A stretch of DNA of 35,021 nt from Weissella bombi (GCF_900094835.1 NZ_FMAO01000014.1:1-35021); one strand, 5' to 3'. Positions 25,507 to 34,820 are shown, numbered from the stretch's first letter. Numbers and translations: made by a program. Notes: generated by a model not told the origin, from the sequence alone.

Positions 25507-25947
25507 TTATAGTAAAGTTTGTACCTTTTGGCTAACCATCTTACCGTCGGCTTTTCCTTTAACCTTTGGCATCAAAGCGCCCATAACTTTTCCCATATCA
25601 GCTTTGCTAGTTGCACCAACTTGTGCAATCGTTTCTTTAACAATTGCTTCAACTTCATCTTCTGATAGTTGTTCAGGCATATACTTTTTTAGTACATCAA
25701 TTTGCGTTTGAATACCTGCTGCCAAATCATCACGACCAGCATCTTGGTAAGAAGTCATTTCTTCAACACGTTGCTTCATTTCACGTGACAATACTGTCAT
25801 TTCATCTTCTGGTGTTAAATCATGGCCAAGATTAATTTGTTCGTTAGATAAAGCTGACTTCACCATACGTACAACACTTAAGGTTTCCTTGTCCTTAGCC
25901 TTCATTGCTGTTTTCATATCTTCTGTTAATTGTGCTAATAATCCCAT
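25507..25947 (-). CDS. yqeY: GatB/YqeY domain protein
   Basis: A 146-aa helical protein of the YqeY family, related to the C-terminal tail domain of the GatB subunit of tRNA amidotransferase. Its own function is not established. The start is the ATG at 25947, with AGGAG 8 bases upstream. The open frame continues 17 codons further across the rpsU terminator region, which is not coding. KYMPEQLSEDEVEAIV and DMGKVMGALMPKVKGKADGK in the second half are typical. It follows rpsU, as in many Firmicutes. Confidence 0.95.
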   Translation of the reverse strand: MGLLAQLTEDMKTAMKAKDKETLSVVRMVKSALSNEQINLGHDLTPEDEMTVLSREMKQRVEEMTSYQDAGRDDLAAGIQTQIDVLKKYMPEQLSEDEVEAIVKETIAQVGATSKADMGKVMGALMPKVKGKADGKMVSQKVQTLL

Positions 25948-25986
25948 TATGTCACTCCTGTTGTTTTCCTTTATTATACAACAAAA

Positions 25987-26012
25987 CCGGACTATCAACT
26001 AGGATAGCCCGG
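25987..26012 (-). terminator. rpsU terminator
   Basis: A 10-bp stem CCGGGCTATC with GATAGTCCGG (one G-U pair), a 6-base loop, then a UUUUGUUG tail on the minus strand. A TATAAT at 25978-25973 just after it may be the -10 of a yqeY promoter. Confidence 0.8.
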
Positions 26013-26023
26013 CCTAGATCGTT

Positions 26024-26209
26024 TTACCGACCCTTCTTGTTCTTGCGCTTACGTGCGGCCTCAGCCTTCAACTTACGTTGTACTGATGGCTTGATGTAGT
26101 ATTCACGCTTACGGTATTCTTGTAGAGTACCGTCCTTTGATACACCACGCTTAAAGCGACGGAGAGCATCATCAAGAGACTCATTCTTACGAACAACAGT
26201 CTTTGCCAT
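26024..26209 (-). CDS. rpsU: 30S ribosomal protein S21
   Basis: A 61-aa very basic protein, [20 protein letters not shown] at the start and a KRKNKKGR tail: bS21 of the small subunit, near the platform and the anti-Shine-Dalgarno helix. GGGAGGG lies 8 bases before the ATG. It has its own strong promoter and terminator. The leader ends in a small hairpin abutting the ribosome binding site. Confidence 0.98.
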   Translation of the reverse strand: MAKTVVRKNESLDDALRRFKRGVSKDGTLQEYRKREYYIKPSVQRKLKAEAARKRKNKKGR

Positions 26210-26282
26210 AATGTTTACCCTCCCTTCACGTGTGAAGATTTCAACTTATATTTAATATACGTCGCACACTTTGTTCTTTACT

Positions 26283-26310
26283 ATCTTATCAAAAATAGCA
26301 TAATTGTCAA
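26283..26310 (-). promoter_or_regulatory. rpsU promoter
   Basis: A perfect -35 TTGACA (26310-26305), 16 bases, then TAAGAT (26288-26283) with an extended TGA element. It gives a leader of about 65 bases and lies just after the stop of the YitT-family gene, which shows no clear terminator. Confidence 0.7.
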
Positions 26311-26330
26311 TGCTTTCTTTAAAAAGATTA

Positions 26331-27212
26331 CTATAATTTTGGTTCGTAAAAGCCACCAAATATACGATCAACTCGCCATAATGAAGCCCAAGCAGTTGGA
26401 TCTGCTTTAAAAATTGCTTCGTGTAATTCAAATTGTTCATACATTGATATAACCGTAAATAAAATTTCTTTATTATGATGGTTATAACCACCTTCGGCAT
26501 GATGAACAATTGTAATACCGCGATGTAACTCATCTTGAATTTCAGTAATAACCTGTTCTGGATTTTCAGTCACGATCATCACTTGCATTTTTTGCTGCCT
26601 TGTATAGACCAAGTCAATAACACGGGCGTTAATCACCAAACCAATCGCCGTAAACAAAGCGTATTGCACACCGAACATTAAACCAGACGCCACCAAAATA
26701 AAGAAGTTAAACGTTAAGTTAACCGCCCCCATTTTAGCACCGGTCTTACGTCGGACCAGAATACCAATTATATCTAGCCCCCCCGTTGACAACCCATTAC
26801 GTAACGCAAATCCGGTTCCGAATCCATTAATGGCGCCACCAAAAATGGCCATCGCCAAAGGATCTTCTGTCCATAAGTGTGTTGGTTGCTTAATCCAATT
26901 CATTGCTAACGCAGCTAATAAAATCGCTAACCCCGTAAAAAAAGCAAAGCGTTTACCGATTTTACGATATGCTAACAAAATAAGTGGCAAATTTAAAATA
27001 ACTAACCAAGCACCAACTGGAATGCTCACGTCAAATAGCTTTTGAATTAAAGTATTTAGTAATTGCGCTAATCCTGTGAACCCCGACGAATAAATATGTC
27101 CCGGTGTCCAAAAAAAGTTCAATGCAATCGCTGACGCTACTGCATACACCATTGCACTTCCGATACGTGTCGAATATTTATGATGGTTTACATACTGTTT
27201 TAACTGGCCCAT
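26331..27212 (-). CDS. YitT family membrane protein (DUF161 + DUF2179)
   Basis: A 293-aa protein started at the ATG at 27212, preceded closely by AAAGGA. The open frame runs 40 codons further upstream, through AT-rich non-coding sequence containing the promoter -10, and is rejected. About five or six membrane segments (30-200) with the glycine-rich NGFGTGFALRNGLSTGGLDI are followed by a soluble C-terminal DUF2179 domain (about 205-285). The family's function is unknown. Confidence 0.92.
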   Translation of the reverse strand: MGQLKQYVNHHKYSTRIGSAMVYAVASAIALNFFWTPGHIYSSGFTGLAQLLNTLIQKLFDVSIPVGAWLVILNLPLILLAYRKIGKRFAFFTGLAILLAALAMNWIKQPTHLWTEDPLAMAIFGGAINGFGTGFALRNGLSTGGLDIIGILVRRKTGAKMGAVNLTFNFFILVASGLMFGVQYALFTAIGLVINARVIDLVYTRQQKMQVMIVTENPEQVITEIQDELHRGITIVHHAEGGYNHHNKEILFTVISMYEQFELHEAIFKADPTAWASLWRVDRIFGGFYEPKL

Positions 27213-27273
27213 TATTCCTTTTCTTTCGTAACAAAATTCAACAAAGTTGCTTATGATTCTACCATGACCAACT

Positions 27274-27279
27274 ATTATA
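27274..27279 (-). promoter_or_regulatory. -10 element of the YitT-family gene
   Basis: The minus strand reads TGGTATAATAG, an extended consensus -10, about 62 bases before the start. The -35 is weak. It lies about 30 bases after the aspS terminator of the neighbouring operon. Confidence 0.55.
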
Positions 27280-27309
27280 CCAAAATTATTTTTAATAACA
27301 CCATAAAAA

Positions 27310-27338
27310 ATTGCCTTACATAACAATTGCAAGACAAT
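27310..27338 (-). terminator. aspS terminator
   Basis: An 11-bp stem with two G-U pairs (ATTGTCTTGCA with TGTAAGGCAAT), a 7-base loop, then a U-run on the minus strand. It ends the hisS-aspS operon. Confidence 0.8.
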
Positions 27339-27353
27339 CTTTTAGATAATTTT

Positions 27354-29159
27354 TTATTCTTCAGCCATATTTGGCGCTGTCACATCTGCATAAACAGGTG
27401 CCGTTAACTTCAAATCACCAACAACTTGTGCTTCAGCAACTGGTGTTGGTGCTTCTGTCATTGGTTCTGTAGCCTTTGAATTCTTAGGGAACGCAATAAC
27501 TTCACGAATATTATCTTGACCAGCCAACAACATAGCTAGACGATCAAGTCCCAAAGCAATTCCACCCATTGGTGGGAAACCATATTCCATTCCTTCTAAC
27601 AAGAAACCAAATGCCTCATGCGCAGCCTCTTTTGTAAAGCCAAGAGCTGCAAGCATCTTTTCTTGAACTGCCATTTGGTGAATACGAATTGACCCTGAAC
27701 CCAATTCATAACCATTCAAAACTAAGTCATATGATTGTGCATGAGCTTGATGGGCACCTTCTGTAGTATCTAACAATGGCAAATCTTCTTCATTAGGCAT
27801 TGTAAATGGATGGTGTGCTGCAATCCAACGGTTTTCTTCTGGCTGATAATCAAACAAAGGCCAGTTTACAACCCATGCAAATGCCCACTTACTTTGGTCA
27901 ATTAAATCAAGTTCTTGTGCTGTACGACGACGCAAAGCATCTAAGGTAGCTGCAACAACATTAGCATTGTCAGCAGCAAACAACAACAAATCACCAGCAT
28001 TAGCACCAGTTGCTTGTAATAGTTCTTGTTCCTTAGCCTTTAAGAACTTAGCAATTGGTCCAGTAACACCATCTTCACTAACCTTCAACCAAGCTAATCC
28101 CTTTGCACCAAAACGAGTCACATATTGTGCCATTTTATCAATATCTTTACGTGAATAGTGATCCGCACCACCTGGCACAACCACTGCCTTCACTTCGCCA
28201 CCAGCTGCAATTGCGTTAGCAAAGACACCAAATTCTGAATCAGCCATTAACGCTGATAAGTCTTGTAGTTCCATGCCAAAACGCATATCAGGTTTATCAG
28301 TTCCAAAGCGACGCATTGCATCAGCATATTCGATAACCGGAATATTGTCAGCATCTAAATCGTAATCAACCGTCTTCTTCATAATTGCGGCAACCCATTC
28401 ACCAACCAAAGCCATAATTTCATCTTGGTTCATAAATGACATTTCAACATCAAGTTGTGTAAATTCAGGTTGACGATCTCCACGTAAATCTTCATCACGG
28501 AAAGCACGTGCAACTTGATAATAGCGATCAAAACCAGCACCCATTAGCAATTGCTTAAATAATTGTGGTGATTGTGGCAATGCATAAAATGATCCAGGAT
28601 AAACACGTGAAGGTACTAGATAATCACGCGCTCCCTCTGGAGTTGATTTTGCCAAATATGGCGTTTCAATATCAATGAAGCCATGTTCATCCAAGAATTC
28701 ATGAGTTGCGGCTGTAATCTTTGAACGAATGCGCAAATTACGTTGCATCTCTGGGCGACGTAAGTCTAGATAACGATACTTCAAGCGCAATTCATCCGAG
28801 ACATTAATATCATCTTCAATGTAGAAAGGCGTTGTCTTTGATTCTGACAAAATCTTAGCATCAGTAACTTGAACTTCGATTTTTCCGGAACGCAAATTAT
28901 TGTTAACTGCTCCTTCACCACGTGACTTAACAGTTCCAACAACTTCAATCACATATTCTGTACGCATGCTTTCAGCAACCTTCAAAGCTGCCTCATTAAA
29001 TTCATTAGAAAATGCTAGTTGTACAATACCTTCACGATCACGTAAATCAACGAAAATTAATCCACCTAGGTCGCGACGCTTTTGAACCCAACCTTGCAAA
29101 GTTACAGTTTGCTCTAAATATGTTTCGTCAATTAAGCCGGCATAATTTGTTCGTTTCAT
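27354..29159 (-). CDS. aspS: Aspartyl-tRNA synthetase
   Basis: A class II synthetase charging tRNA-Asp. The 601-aa bacterial-type enzyme has an N-terminal OB fold for the anticodon (about 1-105), motif 2 with [18 protein letters not shown] (220-237), the bacterial GAD insertion (about 290-420) and motif 3 [15 protein letters not shown] near 540. It is slightly longer than usual, because of an alanine/threonine-rich, acidic tail of about 25 residues (ending APNMAEE). It starts 2 bases after the hisS stop and shares the hisS T-box leader. Confidence 0.98.
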   Translation of the reverse strand: MKRTNYAGLIDETYLEQTVTLQGWVQKRRDLGGLIFVDLRDREGIVQLAFSNEFNEAALKVAESMRTEYVIEVVGTVKSRGEGAVNNNLRSGKIEVQVTDAKILSESKTTPFYIEDDINVSDELRLKYRYLDLRRPEMQRNLRIRSKITAATHEFLDEHGFIDIETPYLAKSTPEGARDYLVPSRVYPGSFYALPQSPQLFKQLLMGAGFDRYYQVARAFRDEDLRGDRQPEFTQLDVEMSFMNQDEIMALVGEWVAAIMKKTVDYDLDADNIPVIEYADAMRRFGTDKPDMRFGMELQDLSALMADSEFGVFANAIAAGGEVKAVVVPGGADHYSRKDIDKMAQYVTRFGAKGLAWLKVSEDGVTGPIAKFLKAKEQELLQATGANAGDLLLFAADNANVVAATLDALRRRTAQELDLIDQSKWAFAWVVNWPLFDYQPEENRWIAAHHPFTMPNEEDLPLLDTTEGAHQAHAQSYDLVLNGYELGSGSIRIHQMAVQEKMLAALGFTKEAAHEAFGFLLEGMEYGFPPMGGIALGLDRLAMLLAGQDNIREVIAFPKNSKATEPMTEAPTPVAEAQVVGDLKLTAPVYADVTAPNMAEE

Positions 29160-29161
29160 AA

Positions 29162-30472
29162 TTATTGTTCCTCATCCTCTTCTGCATCTGTCACATAGTC
29201 TGGCAAATTAGTATATAATTCAGCTAACTTTACAGTGAGTTCTTTACCAGTTTTCATATTCTTAATATTGGCACTTTGTTCAGCTAATTCACGTTCACCA
29301 ATTGTAATCATGTAGCGTGCATTTAAACGATTTGCTGTTTTAAACTGTGCCTTTAGCTTACGATCTTCATAATCACGTTCAGCACTGTAACCAAATGAAC
29401 GAACTGCCTGTACCATCTGCATGGCTGTTACATCTGTGTCATCCCCTTGATTAGCAACATAAACATCTAAATCATTAGCGGTTGGCAATGGCGCATTTTC
29501 TGACTCCAATAGTAGCATCAAACGTTCAAGACCAATTCCAAAGCCAACACCGGGCATTTCTGGTCCACCAAATTGTGAAACCAAACCGTTATAACGACCA
29601 CCACCTGTAATCGTTGACCAACCATGACCAAGCGCCTTTGCTTGTGTCATTACTTCAAAAATTGTGTGGTTGTAATAATCAAGTCCTCGGACAACATTTG
29701 CATCGATTTCATAATCGATACCTAATGCATCCAAATATTGTTGTACCTTTTGCCAATGTTGTTGTGCATCTTCAGTTAAGTAGTCCAAAATTGATGGTGC
29801 TTCTGCAACAATTTCTTGATCTTTAGCGTCCTTTGAATCTAGAACACGTAATGGGTTTTTCTCCAAACGTTCTTGTGAATCATGTGATAATTCATCAAAA
29901 TGAGGTTTCAAGAAATCAATTAGTGCCTGACGATAATTATCACGAGATTCTTGATCACCTAATGAATTTATCTTCACCTTTAAATTCGTAATACCTAATG
30001 TTTGGAAGAAATCAACTGCCATTGCAATCACTTCTGCATCCAATGCAGGTGATTCTGATCCTAATGCTTCTGCACCAATTTGGTGGAATTGACGCATACG
30101 ACCAGCTTGTGGACGTTCATAACGGAACATTGGTCCAATATAGAACAACTTATATGGTTTAGCATGTTCCGGACCATATAATTTATTTTCAACGAAAGCC
30201 CGTACAACACCGGCCGTTCCTTCTGGACGCAAAGCGACGTGACGATCACCTTTATCTTTGAAATCATACATTTCTTTTGTTACCACATCTGATGTATCAC
30301 CAGCTGAGCGTGAGAAAACATCAAAATTTTCAAAAATTGGTGTGCGTACTTCTGCATATTGATAATCACTAAACAACAACCGGGCTGTTTCTTCAACATA
30401 ATGCCATTTAATTGAATCTCCTGGTAATAAATCAGCAGTTCCTTTAGGCTTTTGGAATAATTGTTTTGCCAT
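29162..30472 (-). CDS. hisS: Histidyl-tRNA synthetase
   Basis: A class II synthetase charging tRNA-His. It is 436 aa from the ATG at 30472, preceded by GGGAGAAG. The open frame begins 13 codons further up, at a non-ATG codon inside the leader, and is rejected. It opens [28 protein letters not shown] (motif 2 region), the histidine-specific [14 protein letters not shown] and motif 3 [14 protein letters not shown] are all present, followed by a C-terminal anticodon-binding domain and an acidic tail. First gene of hisS-aspS. Confidence 0.98.
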   Translation of the reverse strand: MAKQLFQKPKGTADLLPGDSIKWHYVEETARLLFSDYQYAEVRTPIFENFDVFSRSAGDTSDVVTKEMYDFKDKGDRHVALRPEGTAGVVRAFVENKLYGPEHAKPYKLFYIGPMFRYERPQAGRMRQFHQIGAEALGSESPALDAEVIAMAVDFFQTLGITNLKVKINSLGDQESRDNYRQALIDFLKPHFDELSHDSQERLEKNPLRVLDSKDAKDQEIVAEAPSILDYLTEDAQQHWQKVQQYLDALGIDYEIDANVVRGLDYYNHTIFEVMTQAKALGHGWSTITGGGRYNGLVSQFGGPEMPGVGFGIGLERLMLLLESENAPLPTANDLDVYVANQGDDTDVTAMQMVQAVRSFGYSAERDYEDRKLKAQFKTANRLNARYMITIGERELAEQSANIKNMKTGKELTVKLAELYTNLPDYVTDAEEDEEQ

Positions 30473-30501
30473 TGTTTCTTCTCCCATCAGTTTTAAAAAA
30501 T

Positions 30502-30711
30502 AAAAAAACACCCCTAACGATAATTAAGTATCGTCAAGGGTGCTTATCAAAAAAGCACGGTACCACCTTGTTTTTGGCTAAAAACCGTAACGTGGTTCAA
30601 CGCACAATCATGTGACCTTAAAAGTGTCCCCTCAACTTCTGCAAAACGGACTTACACCTACCTCCGCTCGCTTTGTTTGCGCCTATTGAGTTTGCTTTCT
30701 CATTGGTTTTA
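30502..30711 (-). promoter_or_regulatory. T-box riboswitch of hisS-aspS (Asp and/or His)
   Basis: The minus strand has the T-box AAGGTGGTACCGTG (30569-30556) and a 14-bp terminator, CACCCTTGACGATA pairing with TATCGTTAGGGGTG (30542-30509) followed by a U-run. Stem I closes by TAAAA (30711-30707) with TTTTA (30623-30619) and CTCAA (30690-30686) with TTGAG (30635-30631). A GAGAAAG motif lies on the 5' side. The specifier bulge reads GGGACAC, containing GAC (Asp, 30628-30626) overlapping CAC (His, 30626-30624). T-box mechanism is family knowledge. Which tRNA is sensed is not settled by sequence alone. Confidence 0.92.
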
Positions 30712-30730
30712 TTTCAAAATATTATACTTC

Positions 30731-30759
30731 ATTATCGTATAGTTATAAACCATCGTCAA
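30731..30759 (-). promoter_or_regulatory. Promoter of the hisS-aspS leader
   Basis: TTGACG (30759-30754) and GATAAT (30736-30731), 17 bases apart, on the minus strand, starting just after the amidase stop at 30768. A second TATAAT follows about 10 bases downstream. Confidence 0.65.
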
Positions 30760-30767
30760 GTGGACAT

Positions 30768-31652
30768 TTATTGTCCTGTTTCTACTTGGTCCGTTAAGTA
30801 ATTTTGCAACCCAACCGGTACTGCCTTAGCAACTTTTTCTTGATACTTACTTGATTTAATATATTTGAAATCTTTTTTATTATTCATATAACCACTTTCC
30901 AACAAAATTGCTGGCACAGTATTTTGTCGAATAACTAAGAAATCACCAAATTCAACACCTTTATTTGTTAATGGTAAATTCATAGCCGCGTTGACATTTT
31001 TAGCCAAATTATATGAACCATTATTGCGGTGATAGTAGTACGTTGTAAATCCAGTTGCCTGATTTTTTTCAGGCGCCGAGTCAAAATGGAATGACAAAAA
31101 CAAATCTGCATGATTGTCTTCGGCAACTTTTGGAATTTTAGCTAAATAGACGATTTTATCCGTGCTACGTGTCATAATCACACGTGCACCCGTCTTGGCC
31201 AATTCTTTCTTGACACGCTTAGCTAATTGCAATGTATATGTCTTCTCGTATTTATTATTAATTGATAGTGACCCAACATCAGAGCCCCCGTGTCCTGGAT
31301 CTAAAACAATTGTTGCTTCTGATAAAGGCGTAACCTTTTTAAGGGGTTCTTTTCTTTTTAATAACCAGCCAGCAACCCAGCCCGTTGACTCATCATCACG
31401 ACGAACTTGATACCAGCCTTCTTTCTTTTGAATAATTTGTAAATGTTCACCCTTTTTTAAAACAGATATTGGTGAACCTTGAATACCATAATGCTTACGC
31501 AAAGTTAAATTAGGAATTTGTACGGTTATTTGCTGCTTATGTAGCATAACAACAGTTAAGGAAATTGCTGTACTCAACATCACGATGACTATCGCTAACG
31601 GTGCCCAAAATTTTATTAACCATTGTTTTATTAATTCTATGACTTTTTTCAC
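30768..31652 (-). CDS. Membrane-anchored N-acetylmuramoyl-L-alanine amidase (SH3b + Amidase_3)
   Basis: Cleaves the bond between muramic acid and the stem peptide of peptidoglycan. The 294-aa protein has an uncleaved-looking N-terminal membrane anchor (about 18-37), an SH3b wall-binding domain (about 44-98, GWYQVRRDDESTGWV) and an Amidase_3 catalytic domain (about 113-287). Zinc ligands H121 (in DPGHGG), E136 and H189 (in SFHFDS) and catalytic E252 (LLESGY) are all present. It starts with GTG, with GAGGT 8-9 bases upstream. It is likely a housekeeping hydrolase acting outside the cell, and is transcribed ahead of the hisS-aspS promoter. Confidence 0.95.
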   Translation of the reverse strand: MKKVIELIKQWLIKFWAPLAIVIVMLSTAISLTVVMLHKQQITVQIPNLTLRKHYGIQGSPISVLKKGEHLQIIQKKEGWYQVRRDDESTGWVAGWLLKRKEPLKKVTPLSEATIVLDPGHGGSDVGSLSINNKYEKTYTLQLAKRVKKELAKTGARVIMTRSTDKIVYLAKIPKVAEDNHADLFLSFHFDSAPEKNQATGFTTYYYHRNNGSYNLAKNVNAAMNLPLTNKGVEFGDFLVIRQNTVPAILLESGYMNNKKDFKYIKSSKYQEKVAKAVPVGLQNYLTDQVETGQ

Positions 31653-31730
31653 AATTTGGACCTCATATTTTGGTTATCTGACCATAATTTTACCCTTTTT
31701 CAAAAAAAATAGCGATATTAATACAATAAA

Positions 31731-31760
31731 AAATAGCTGTTAAGTAACTAACAACTATTT
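31731..31760 (-). terminator. Terminator of the deoxyribosyltransferase gene
   Basis: A 12-bp stem, AAATAGTTGTTA with TAACAGCTATTT (one G-U pair), loop of 6, with U-rich flanks on the minus strand. It lies 16 bases after the stop and separates this gene from the amidase. Confidence 0.75.
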
Positions 31761-31775
31761 TTTCAATTTCAATTT

Positions 31776-32216
31776 TTAGAAAGTCTTTCCAGTCCAAGTA
31801 TTAGCAGGTAATTTATCAAAATCATAACTTGCAATCTCAGCAGCATCCGTTACTACGGCATGAGCTGGTGACGAAATCATCAAATTGATAGCACCTTCCT
31901 TCTCCTTCACCAAGATAACTGGCTTATTCATAGCTTCTGAATAACCAATTTCCCAAGCTGTTCCTGGATCAACATAATCATTATCATAATCGATAACTGC
32001 AACAACAACTTCTGCTGGATCTAAATGTTCTTTGTCACCCTTATAAATAGCTGCTGCCCATTCTTTTGAACCAAATTCAAATTCATCATGCACTTCTGTT
32101 CGTGGACTAAAGAATTCAGAAACTGTTTCATTATCAGCCAATGCCTTCTCTAGTCTCTCAATACGGTCAATTTGTTCGTCATCAAAAAATGGTCCCGCTA
32201 AATATACGCGCTTCAT
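31776..32216 (-). CDS. Nucleoside 2-deoxyribosyltransferase
   Basis: Transfers 2-deoxyribose between bases in nucleoside salvage, typical of lactic acid bacteria. The 146-aa protein opens MKRVYLAGPFFDDEQ and carries the catalytic glutamate in DPGTAWEIGY (E89) with the acidic DYDNDYVD stretch before it. It is a little shorter than classical lactobacillar enzymes (about 155 residues). GAGGA lies 7 bases before the ATG. It has its own promoter and terminator. Confidence 0.93.
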   Translation of the reverse strand: MKRVYLAGPFFDDEQIDRIERLEKALADNETVSEFFSPRTEVHDEFEFGSKEWAAAIYKGDKEHLDPAEVVVAVIDYDNDYVDPGTAWEIGYSEAMNKPVILVKEKEGAINLMISSPAHAVVTDAAEIASYDFDKLPANTWTGKTF

Positions 32217-32251
32217 AAAATTATCCTCGTTCTATATTATTAATATGTTTC

Positions 32252-32280
32252 ATTTTAACTAATAAATACCGAACAATCAA
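32252..32280 (-). promoter_or_regulatory. Promoter of the deoxyribosyltransferase gene
   Basis: TTGATT (32280-32275) and TAAAAT (32257-32252) with 17 bases between, on the minus strand, about 36-64 bases before the start. Confidence 0.6.
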
Positions 32281-32337
32281 TTAATAAATCACATATTTTT
32301 TTATATTTTAGGAACTTAAATTGAACTTTTTTTGATT

Positions 32338-33504
32338 TTAGTGACAAATATACTGACGTTGTTCATTTTCAAGACCACTCAACACAAACTTTGCATCGTC
32401 ATGTTGTGTATCTAACTCACGATCTGCAGCCCCTGATAGTTGATTGTTAAAAATAGCTTCATACTCCGGAATCGTTACTTGTTGACGACTAGCAAACAAC
32501 TCTTCTAGCTGCCCACTAACTAACCCACCTCTGAAATGAGGACGCAAAGTAAGTGAGTAGAATTCTCCTTCGGCACCTGATCCATATGAGAACATTCCCA
32601 CACGATCGCCTAACTTTAGCGTGGTTGAATTAGCTAATAATGAATATAAACTCAAATACAATGAACCCGTATACAGATTACCAATACGCTTACTATAAAC
32701 ACGGCTGGCCTCAAATTCTGCCATTAAAGCAGCCTGCTGTTCTTCACTTGCTTCAGGTAATACATCGCGTAATGCTTTTAGCCCCATCTTAGTGAATGGT
32801 AAGTGGAATGCTAGTGCCTTAAAGTCTTTAATACTACGGCCTGACTTCTGCTTATAGCGTGTCCAAACAGCTTTAAAAAAGTCTTGGTAAATATTAGCTG
32901 AAAACTTACCATCAACGCGAGCAGTATCGGCATATATAGGGCGCCAAAAATCCATGACATCACGTGATAAATATTGATTATCTTGATTGATTTCAGCAAT
33001 TGCTGGATCAGCTGACACCAACATAGCAACAGCACCACCACCTTGTGTAACTTCACCACTCGTATGTAGACCATAACGAGCAATATCCGAAGCAACTACA
33101 AGTACCTTTTCAGTTGGATGCAATGTAACATAATCACGGGCTTGCATTAAGGCAAAAGTACCAGCATAGCAAGCTTGCTTCATTTCAATTGTGCGTGCAT
33201 ATGGATTAATGCCCAATAAACGCTGCAAATAAACAGCCCCTGACTTTGAATTATCAATACCTGACTCTGTTGCAAACAAAATCATCGTGATAGCTTTACG
33301 ATCTGAAGCCGTTAACATTTCATCGGCAGCATTTGCAGCCATTGTCACAACGTCTTGAGTTGGTGGAATGACGGCTTGTTGTGTCTGACCAATTCCAATC
33401 AAATATTTATCAGGTTCTTCACCACGTGCATTAGCTAATTCAACCATATCAATATATTGCTGTGGTGAGAAAAAGCTCATCTTATCAATTCCAATAACTG
33501 TCAT
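32338..33504 (-). CDS. mvaS: Hydroxymethylglutaryl-CoA synthase
   Basis: Condenses acetyl-CoA with acetoacetyl-CoA in the mevalonate route to isoprenoids, used by lactobacilli. The 388-aa protein has catalytic Glu80 (FATESGID), Cys112 (MKQACYAGT) and the His region AFHLPFTKMG at about residue 235, matching enterococcal MvaS. AGG lies 8-10 bases before the ATG. It starts 20 bases after coaBC, so the two probably share a transcript, linking CoA synthesis with a CoA-using pathway. No clear terminator follows in 32281-32337. Confidence 0.96.
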   Translation of the reverse strand: MTVIGIDKMSFFSPQQYIDMVELANARGEEPDKYLIGIGQTQQAVIPPTQDVVTMAANAADEMLTASDRKAITMILFATESGIDNSKSGAVYLQRLLGINPYARTIEMKQACYAGTFALMQARDYVTLHPTEKVLVVASDIARYGLHTSGEVTQGGGAVAMLVSADPAIAEINQDNQYLSRDVMDFWRPIYADTARVDGKFSANIYQDFFKAVWTRYKQKSGRSIKDFKALAFHLPFTKMGLKALRDVLPEASEEQQAALMAEFEASRVYSKRIGNLYTGSLYLSLYSLLANSTTLKLGDRVGMFSYGSGAEGEFYSLTLRPHFRGGLVSGQLEELFASRQQVTIPEYEAIFNNQLSGAADRELDTQHDDAKFVLSGLENEQRQYICH

Positions 33505-33524
33505 TTTTTATTACCTGCCATTTA

Positions 33525-34724
33525 TTAATTAATTGCTTTACTAATTTTTTGCATAACTTCTCGTGCTACTGCCAACTTACTTTGTAGTGGCAACACTTGA
33601 GGTTCATGATTTTTAGTTAAAATAGTTACCTGATTCGTGTCATAACCAAAACCAACTTGATCTTTAGATACATCATTAGCGATGAGCATATCAGCATTTT
33701 TCTTAACTAATTTCTTTTGTGCGTACGTTAAAAGATTTTGTGTTTCAGCAGCAAAACCAACCAAATATTGCTGCTCTTTCATTGCACCTAACTGAGCTAA
33801 AATATCAGGATTTTCAACCAAGGTCAATGTTAATTGACCTGATTCTTGCTTTTTTAACTTATTTGTTGCTGGTTCACCCATTCTATAATCCGATACCGCT
33901 GCTGCCATTATCATGACATCAGCTTCAGGCAATGCTGCAATCATTTGATCAGATAAATCTTGTGCTGATTGAATATGAATGGTTTTAACACCAATTGGAT
34001 CAGGCAATGTTGTTGTCGCAGATACCAATGTTACCTGTGCACCTTGTTCCACAGCAGCTTGTGCAAGTGCATAGCCCATCTTTCCTGATGATCGATTTGA
34101 AATATACCTAACTGGGTCAATTGGTTCAACCGTTCCACCAGCTGATATCACAACATGCTTACCTTTTAGCACGCCAACTTGCTGTCGTAGCGCTAATTCG
34201 CCATAGGCCAAAATATCAGTTGGTTCTGGTAACCTGCCCTTACCTGCGTAGCCTTCTGCTAAAAAGCCATCGTCTGGTTGGATCACGATATCACCATCTG
34301 CCATAATTTGTTGCAAGTTTCTTTGAACCGTCTTTTGAAGATACATGTTTTCATTCATCGCTGGCGCAATAATTAGAGGTGTGTGCCTAGCAGCTAGCAC
34401 AGTACTAGCAGCATCATCTGCAATGCCATTAGCTATTTTAGCAATAATATTTGCTGTTGCAGGAACAACAAACATATAATCCGCCCAATCAGCTAGAGCA
34501 ATATGATCAATGGTTGCATCTGTTTCATCTATAAATAAATCCGTTAAAACATGCTCATTAGTTAACACCGCCATCGTCTTGGGAGTAATAAACTCCGTTG
34601 CCGATTTCGTCATTACCACTTTAACATGCGCATTTTCTTTAATTAATAAACGTGCAAAAATTGCTGCCTTATACGCAGCAATTCCGCCACTAATAATTAA
34701 TACGATATTTTTTTCTGAAAACAT
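33525..34724 (-). CDS. coaBC: Bifunctional CoaBC (phosphopantothenoylcysteine synthase/decarboxylase)
   Basis: Makes 4'-phosphopantetheine for coenzyme A: CoaB ligates cysteine to phosphopantothenate, CoaC decarboxylates it with FMN. The 399-aa fusion has CoaC (1-180) with GGIAAYK (13-19), His74, PAMNENM (121-127), and CoaB (about 187-399) with SAGGTVEPIDPVRYISNRS (194-212) and AAAVSDYR. Odd point: in the substrate flap the conserved cysteine is absent. The motif reads LAEGYAGKGR (155-164), with Glu157 where Escherichia coli has Cys158. AAGGAG lies 8 bases before the ATG. Upstream of mvaS in a likely two-gene operon. Confidence 0.95.
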   Translation of the reverse strand: MFSEKNIVLIISGGIAAYKAAIFARLLIKENAHVKVVMTKSATEFITPKTMAVLTNEHVLTDLFIDETDATIDHIALADWADYMFVVPATANIIAKIANGIADDAASTVLAARHTPLIIAPAMNENMYLQKTVQRNLQQIMADGDIVIQPDDGFLAEGYAGKGRLPEPTDILAYGELALRQQVGVLKGKHVVISAGGTVEPIDPVRYISNRSSGKMGYALAQAAVEQGAQVTLVSATTTLPDPIGVKTIHIQSAQDLSDQMIAALPEADVMIMAAAVSDYRMGEPATNKLKKQESGQLTLTLVENPDILAQLGAMKEQQYLVGFAAETQNLLTYAQKKLVKKNADMLIANDVSKDQVGFGYDTNQVTILTKNHEPQVLPLQSKLAVAREVMQKISKAIN

Positions 34725-34820
34725 ACGATGTTCTCCTTATATTCAAAATCACGATATGCTAAGTCTACCACTTTAGGCACTTAGTCCTAATAATTACGTG
34801 CATTATTTACAATCGTCATT

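Noticed and set aside
26252-26533. A 93-codon open frame on the minus strand across the 3' end of the YitT-family gene
   Set aside because: It overlaps the DUF2179 coding region in another frame and covers the rpsU promoter. No binding site and no family resemblance.
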